This document shows positions 61,689 through 64,000 of a DNA stretch of 64,000 bases, one piece after another. Under the pieces are notes generated by a model. The model had not been told where the DNA came from. It saw only the letters and a list, made by a program, of their open reading frames with translations, and searched no databases. The stretch covers positions 62,001-126,000 of the forward strand of contig NZ_LMDI01000075.1 of NCBI RefSeq assembly GCF_001425785.1, in the 5' to 3' direction. Position 1 is the stretch's first letter, and each line of letters begins with the position of its first letter. Position numbers and translations under genes: made by a program. The DNA comes from Rhizobacter sp. Root1221. GTDB taxonomy: Bacteria; Pseudomonadota; Gammaproteobacteria; Burkholderiales; Burkholderiaceae_C.

Positions 61689-62957
61689 ATGCGTAGAACC
61701 TTCATCCGTGCCGTTCTCGGAGCCGCCGTCGTGTCGACCCTGGGGGTCTCGGCCCATGCGCAGACGCAGGAGATTCGCATCGGCGCGATCTACCCGCTGA
61801 CCGGCGCCGCGGCGTCGGCCGGTGCCGAGATGCGCCAGGCCATGGAACTCGCCGTGGACATCGTCAACAACGGGGCGAAGGGCATCCCCAACCTGCCCTT
61901 CGCCGCCGGCGGCGGCCTGCCCGGCCTGAAGGGCGCCAGGATCAAGCTCATCTTCGCCGACCACCAGGGCAACCCGCAGACCGGCGCGACCGAAGCCGAG
62001 CGCCTGATCACACAGGAGAAGGTGGTGGCGCTGATCGGCGCCTACAACAGCAACGTCACGGCCACCGCGAGCCAGGTGGCCGAGCGCTACAAGGTGCCGT
62101 TCCTGAACGCCGAATCGTCGTCGGCCTCGCTCACGCAGCGTGGCTTCCGCTGGTTCTTCCGCACCACGCCGCATGACGACCTCTTCGTGCACAACGCGTT
62201 CGAGTTCATGAAGGAGCTCGAAGCGAAGAAGGGCATCAAGGTGGGGGCGCTCGCCAACTTCAACGAGAACACGCTGTGGGGCAACGAGACCACGAAGCTG
62301 CAGGCCAAGCTCGCACCCGAGTTCGGCTACAGCCTGGTCAAGCAGATCACCTACCCGGCCAAGAGCACGCAGCTCACGTCGGAGGTGCAATCGTTGAAGG
62401 TGGCCAGCCCGAAGGTGGTGCTGCAGTCGTCGTACCTGGGCGACGCCATCCTGTCGATGAAGACGTACAAGGAACTCGGGTTCATGCCCGACATGATCCT
62501 CGCGAACAACGCCGGCTTCACCGACACCGAGTTCATCCGCACGCTGGGCAAGGATGCCGAGTTCGTGATCACGCGCGAGGTGTGGGCCCTCGACCTGACC
62601 TCCCGCAACCCGCTCATCAAGCAGGTCAACGACCTGTACTTCGGCCGCACCAAGGCCAACTTCACCGGCAACTCGTCGCGCAGCTTCACCGGCATCATGG
62701 TGCTGGCCGACGCCATCAACCGGGCCAAGGGCACCGACCCGGAGGAGATCCGCAAGGCGCTCGCCGCCACCGACCTGAAGGCCGACGGGCTGATCATGCC
62801 GTGGAACGGCGTGAAGTTCGACAGCACCGGCCAGAACACCCTGGGCCGCGGCATCCTCGTGCAGGTCATGGACGGCAAGTACAACACCGTGTGGCCGTTC
62901 AACATGGCCGCACGCGACGTGGTGTGGCCGATGCCCGGCTGGGACAAGCGCAAGTGA
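61689..62957 (+). CDS. livK: Periplasmic binding protein of branched-chain-type ABC importer
   Basis: A 422-residue type-I solute-binding protein with a signal peptide (about 1-25, VLGAAVVSTLGVSAHAQT). It contains EIRIGAIYPLTGAAASAGAEMRQAMELAVD and ...VVALIGAYNSNVTATASQVAERYKVPFLNAESSSASLTQRGFRWFFRT, standard Leu/Ile/Val-type features. The actual ligand is likely another amino or organic acid, as the cyclase gene sits upstream. Divergent start-stop gap to livH is 22 bp, operon with livH and livM. Confidence 0.93.
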   Translation: MRRTFIRAVLGAAVVSTLGVSAHAQTQEIRIGAIYPLTGAAASAGAEMRQAMELAVDIVNNGAKGIPNLPFAAGGGLPGLKGARIKLIFADHQGNPQTGATEAERLITQEKVVALIGAYNSNVTATASQVAERYKVPFLNAESSSASLTQRGFRWFFRTTPHDDLFVHNAFEFMKELEAKKGIKVGALANFNENTLWGNETTKLQAKLAPEFGYSLVKQITYPAKSTQLTSEVQSLKVASPKVVLQSSYLGDAILSMKTYKELGFMPDMILANNAGFTDTEFIRTLGKDAEFVITREVWALDLTSRNPLIKQVNDLYFGRTKANFTGNSSRSFTGIMVLADAINRAKGTDPEEIRKALAATDLKADGLIMPWNGVKFDSTGQNTLGRGILVQVMDGKYNTVWPFNMAARDVVWPMPGWDKRK

Positions 62958-62979
62958 CCGTGCGCGAAGGACCTTCCCC

Positions 62980-63846
62980 ATGACCACCGACATCCTGCTG
63001 CAGACGCTGGCCTCCGGCGTCCTGATCGGGCTGATCTACGCGCTCGTCGCGATCGGCCTCACCATGATCTTCGGCGTGATGGACATCGTGAACTTTGCCC
63101 ACGGCGAATTCCTGATGCTCGGCATGTATGCGAGCTTCTGGCTGTTCTCGCTGTACGCGCTGGACCCGGTGTTCACGCTGCCACTCACCGTGCTGATGCT
63201 GTTCGGCGTCGGCATGCTGGTCTACAAGACGATCATCCGCCGCATCATCGACGCGCCCATGCTGAGCCAGATCTTCGCCACGTTCGGACTGATGTTCCTG
63301 CTGCGCGGCGTGGCGCAGTTCCTGTGGAAGCCCGACTTCCGCTCCATCGAGAACTCACTCGTCAGCGGCGGTGTGAACGTGCTGGGCATCCAGCTCGGGC
63401 TGCCGCAGCTCGTGGCGGGGCTCGGGGCGGTGGTGGTCACGGGCACGGTCTACTGGTTCCTGCACCGCACGAAGCTCGGTGCGGCATTGGAAGCCACGGC
63501 CGCCGACAAGGAGGCCGCGCGCCTGATGGGCATCGACTCGCACAAGATGTTCGCGCTCGCCTGGGGCATCGGTGCCGCGTGTGCCGGCGCGGCAGGCGCC
63601 TTGCTGTCCACCTTCTTCCCCATCTTCCCCGAGGTGGGTGCCACCTTCATCCTGCTGGCGTTCGTGGTGGTCAACCTGGGCGGCTTCGGTAGCGTGGCGG
63701 GTGCCTTCATCGCCGGCATCCTGGTCGGGGTCATCGAGGTCATGGGGGGCCTGCTGCTGGGCCCGCAATACAAGATGGCCGTGGTGCTGGCGCTGTTCCT
63801 CGCGGTGCTGATGTTCCGGCCCCAGGGCCTCATGGGCAAGGCCTGA
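62980..63846 (+). CDS. livH: ABC permease LivH-type
   Basis: A 288-residue inner-membrane permease of the LivH family: ILLQTLASGVLIGLIYALVAIGLTMIFGVMDIVNFAHGEFLMLGMYA at the start, and the conserved AADKEAARLMGIDSHKMFALAWGIGAACAGAAGALL (about 169-206), the ABC-contact loop. Eight helices predicted. Pairs with the next permease. Confidence 0.95.
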   Translation: MTTDILLQTLASGVLIGLIYALVAIGLTMIFGVMDIVNFAHGEFLMLGMYASFWLFSLYALDPVFTLPLTVLMLFGVGMLVYKTIIRRIIDAPMLSQIFATFGLMFLLRGVAQFLWKPDFRSIENSLVSGGVNVLGIQLGLPQLVAGLGAVVVTGTVYWFLHRTKLGAALEATAADKEAARLMGIDSHKMFALAWGIGAACAGAAGALLSTFFPIFPEVGATFILLAFVVVNLGGFGSVAGAFIAGILVGVIEVMGGLLLGPQYKMAVVLALFLAVLMFRPQGLMGKA

Positions 63847-63856
63847 GGAGCACGAC

Positions 63857-64000
63857 ATGACACATTCCCCTTCCCATTCCCTTCGCCGCCTGTCGCCATG
63901 GCTGCTGGCCGTGGCCGCCCTCGTGGTGCCGCTGTTCGTCAGCAACCCGGCGCACCTGAACTTCGCCATCCTGGTGCTGATGGCCGCCCAACTCGGGGTC
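63857..64000 (+). CDS. livM: ABC permease LivM-type, cut by window end
   Basis: An ATG at 63857, 11 bp after the livH stop and preceded by GAGGAG, opens MTHSPSHSLRRLSPWLLAVAALVVPLFVSNP and runs to the last base. The polar N-terminus followed by hydrophobic helices is typical of LivM. Only 48 codons are visible; the ATP-binding genes are expected next. Confidence 0.8.
   Translation, partial: MTHSPSHSLRRLSPWLLAVAALVVPLFVSNPAHLNFAILVLMAAQLGV

Noticed and set aside
60810-62993. 727-codon minus-strand open frame opposite cyclase and livK
   Set aside because: Val/His/Gly/Arg-rich shadow of two well-supported genes.

Overview
The window is GC-rich, densely coded bacterial chromosome. The gene content (Bug-type solute receptors, CaiB CoA-transferases, YaeQ, YajQ, PpnP, a VF530-family protein, many LysR regulators) and strong G/C third-position bias point to a betaproteobacterium of the order Burkholderiales, probably near Rhizobacter or another Sphaerotilaceae genus. 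That placement is inferred from family resemblance and was not tested by search. No rRNA, tRNA, CRISPR array, complete insertion sequence, phage or origin was recognised.

Layout. 1-4.1 kb: small envelope and hypothetical proteins, an iron/2-oxoglutarate dioxygenase, a hemolysin III family membrane protein and an OmpA-like barrel. 4.1-7.4 kb (minus): glutathione-dependent formaldehyde detoxification (frmA, fghA) coupled to an LLM-class flavin oxidoreductase, then an S4-domain protein. 7.4-17.8 kb: a cold-shock gene with a long leader, lipocalin, NADP-dependent reductase, a soluble multi-PAS hybrid histidine kinase, a thioesterase, YaeQ, a GNAT protein, a prolyl-oligopeptidase lipoprotein and a tiny DUF3309 membrane protein. 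17.8-20.6 kb: cheW and a chemoreceptor with a strong sigma-28 promoter. 20.6-29.6 kb: acyl-CoA synthetase, glucose/sorbosone-dehydrogenase-like lipoprotein, DEDD exonuclease, Ser/Thr kinase, ppnP, murB, yajQ and a retropepsin-like protease; two copies of a palindromic intergenic repeat lie here. 29.6-35.7 kb: a complete Mrp-type cation/proton antiporter operon (A/B fused, C-G) with overlapping start/stop codons.

35.8-38.5 kb: three little-known small genes (two lipoproteins) and an MscS channel. 38.6-49.2 kb is the most interesting part: two convergent catabolic operons bracketed by two LysR regulators. The plus operon holds three different RraA/HMG-aldolase-family genes in tandem, an aminotransferase and an alpha/beta hydrolase. 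The minus operon holds a CaiB CoA-transferase, HMG-CoA-lyase-type enzyme, VOC protein, D-2-hydroxyacid dehydrogenase and a Bug periplasmic receptor. Together they look like a route that imports a branched hydroxy- or keto-dicarboxylate and cleaves it to pyruvate and acyl-CoA products; the substrate is unknown.

49.3-54.9 kb is an accessory stretch (zinc-ribbon protein, DUF1615 lipoprotein, serine hydrolase, a VOC/tautomerase pair divergent from a TetR gene with a clear two-site operator, arylamine N-acetyltransferase). 54.9-59.7 kb: small secreted proteins, an XRE-type protein, an MFS carrier, a lipase-like hydrolase and rsuA. 59.7-64 kb: LysR, a D-glutamate cyclase/DUF1445 protein and the start of a branched-chain-type ABC importer (livK, livH, and livM cut by the window end).
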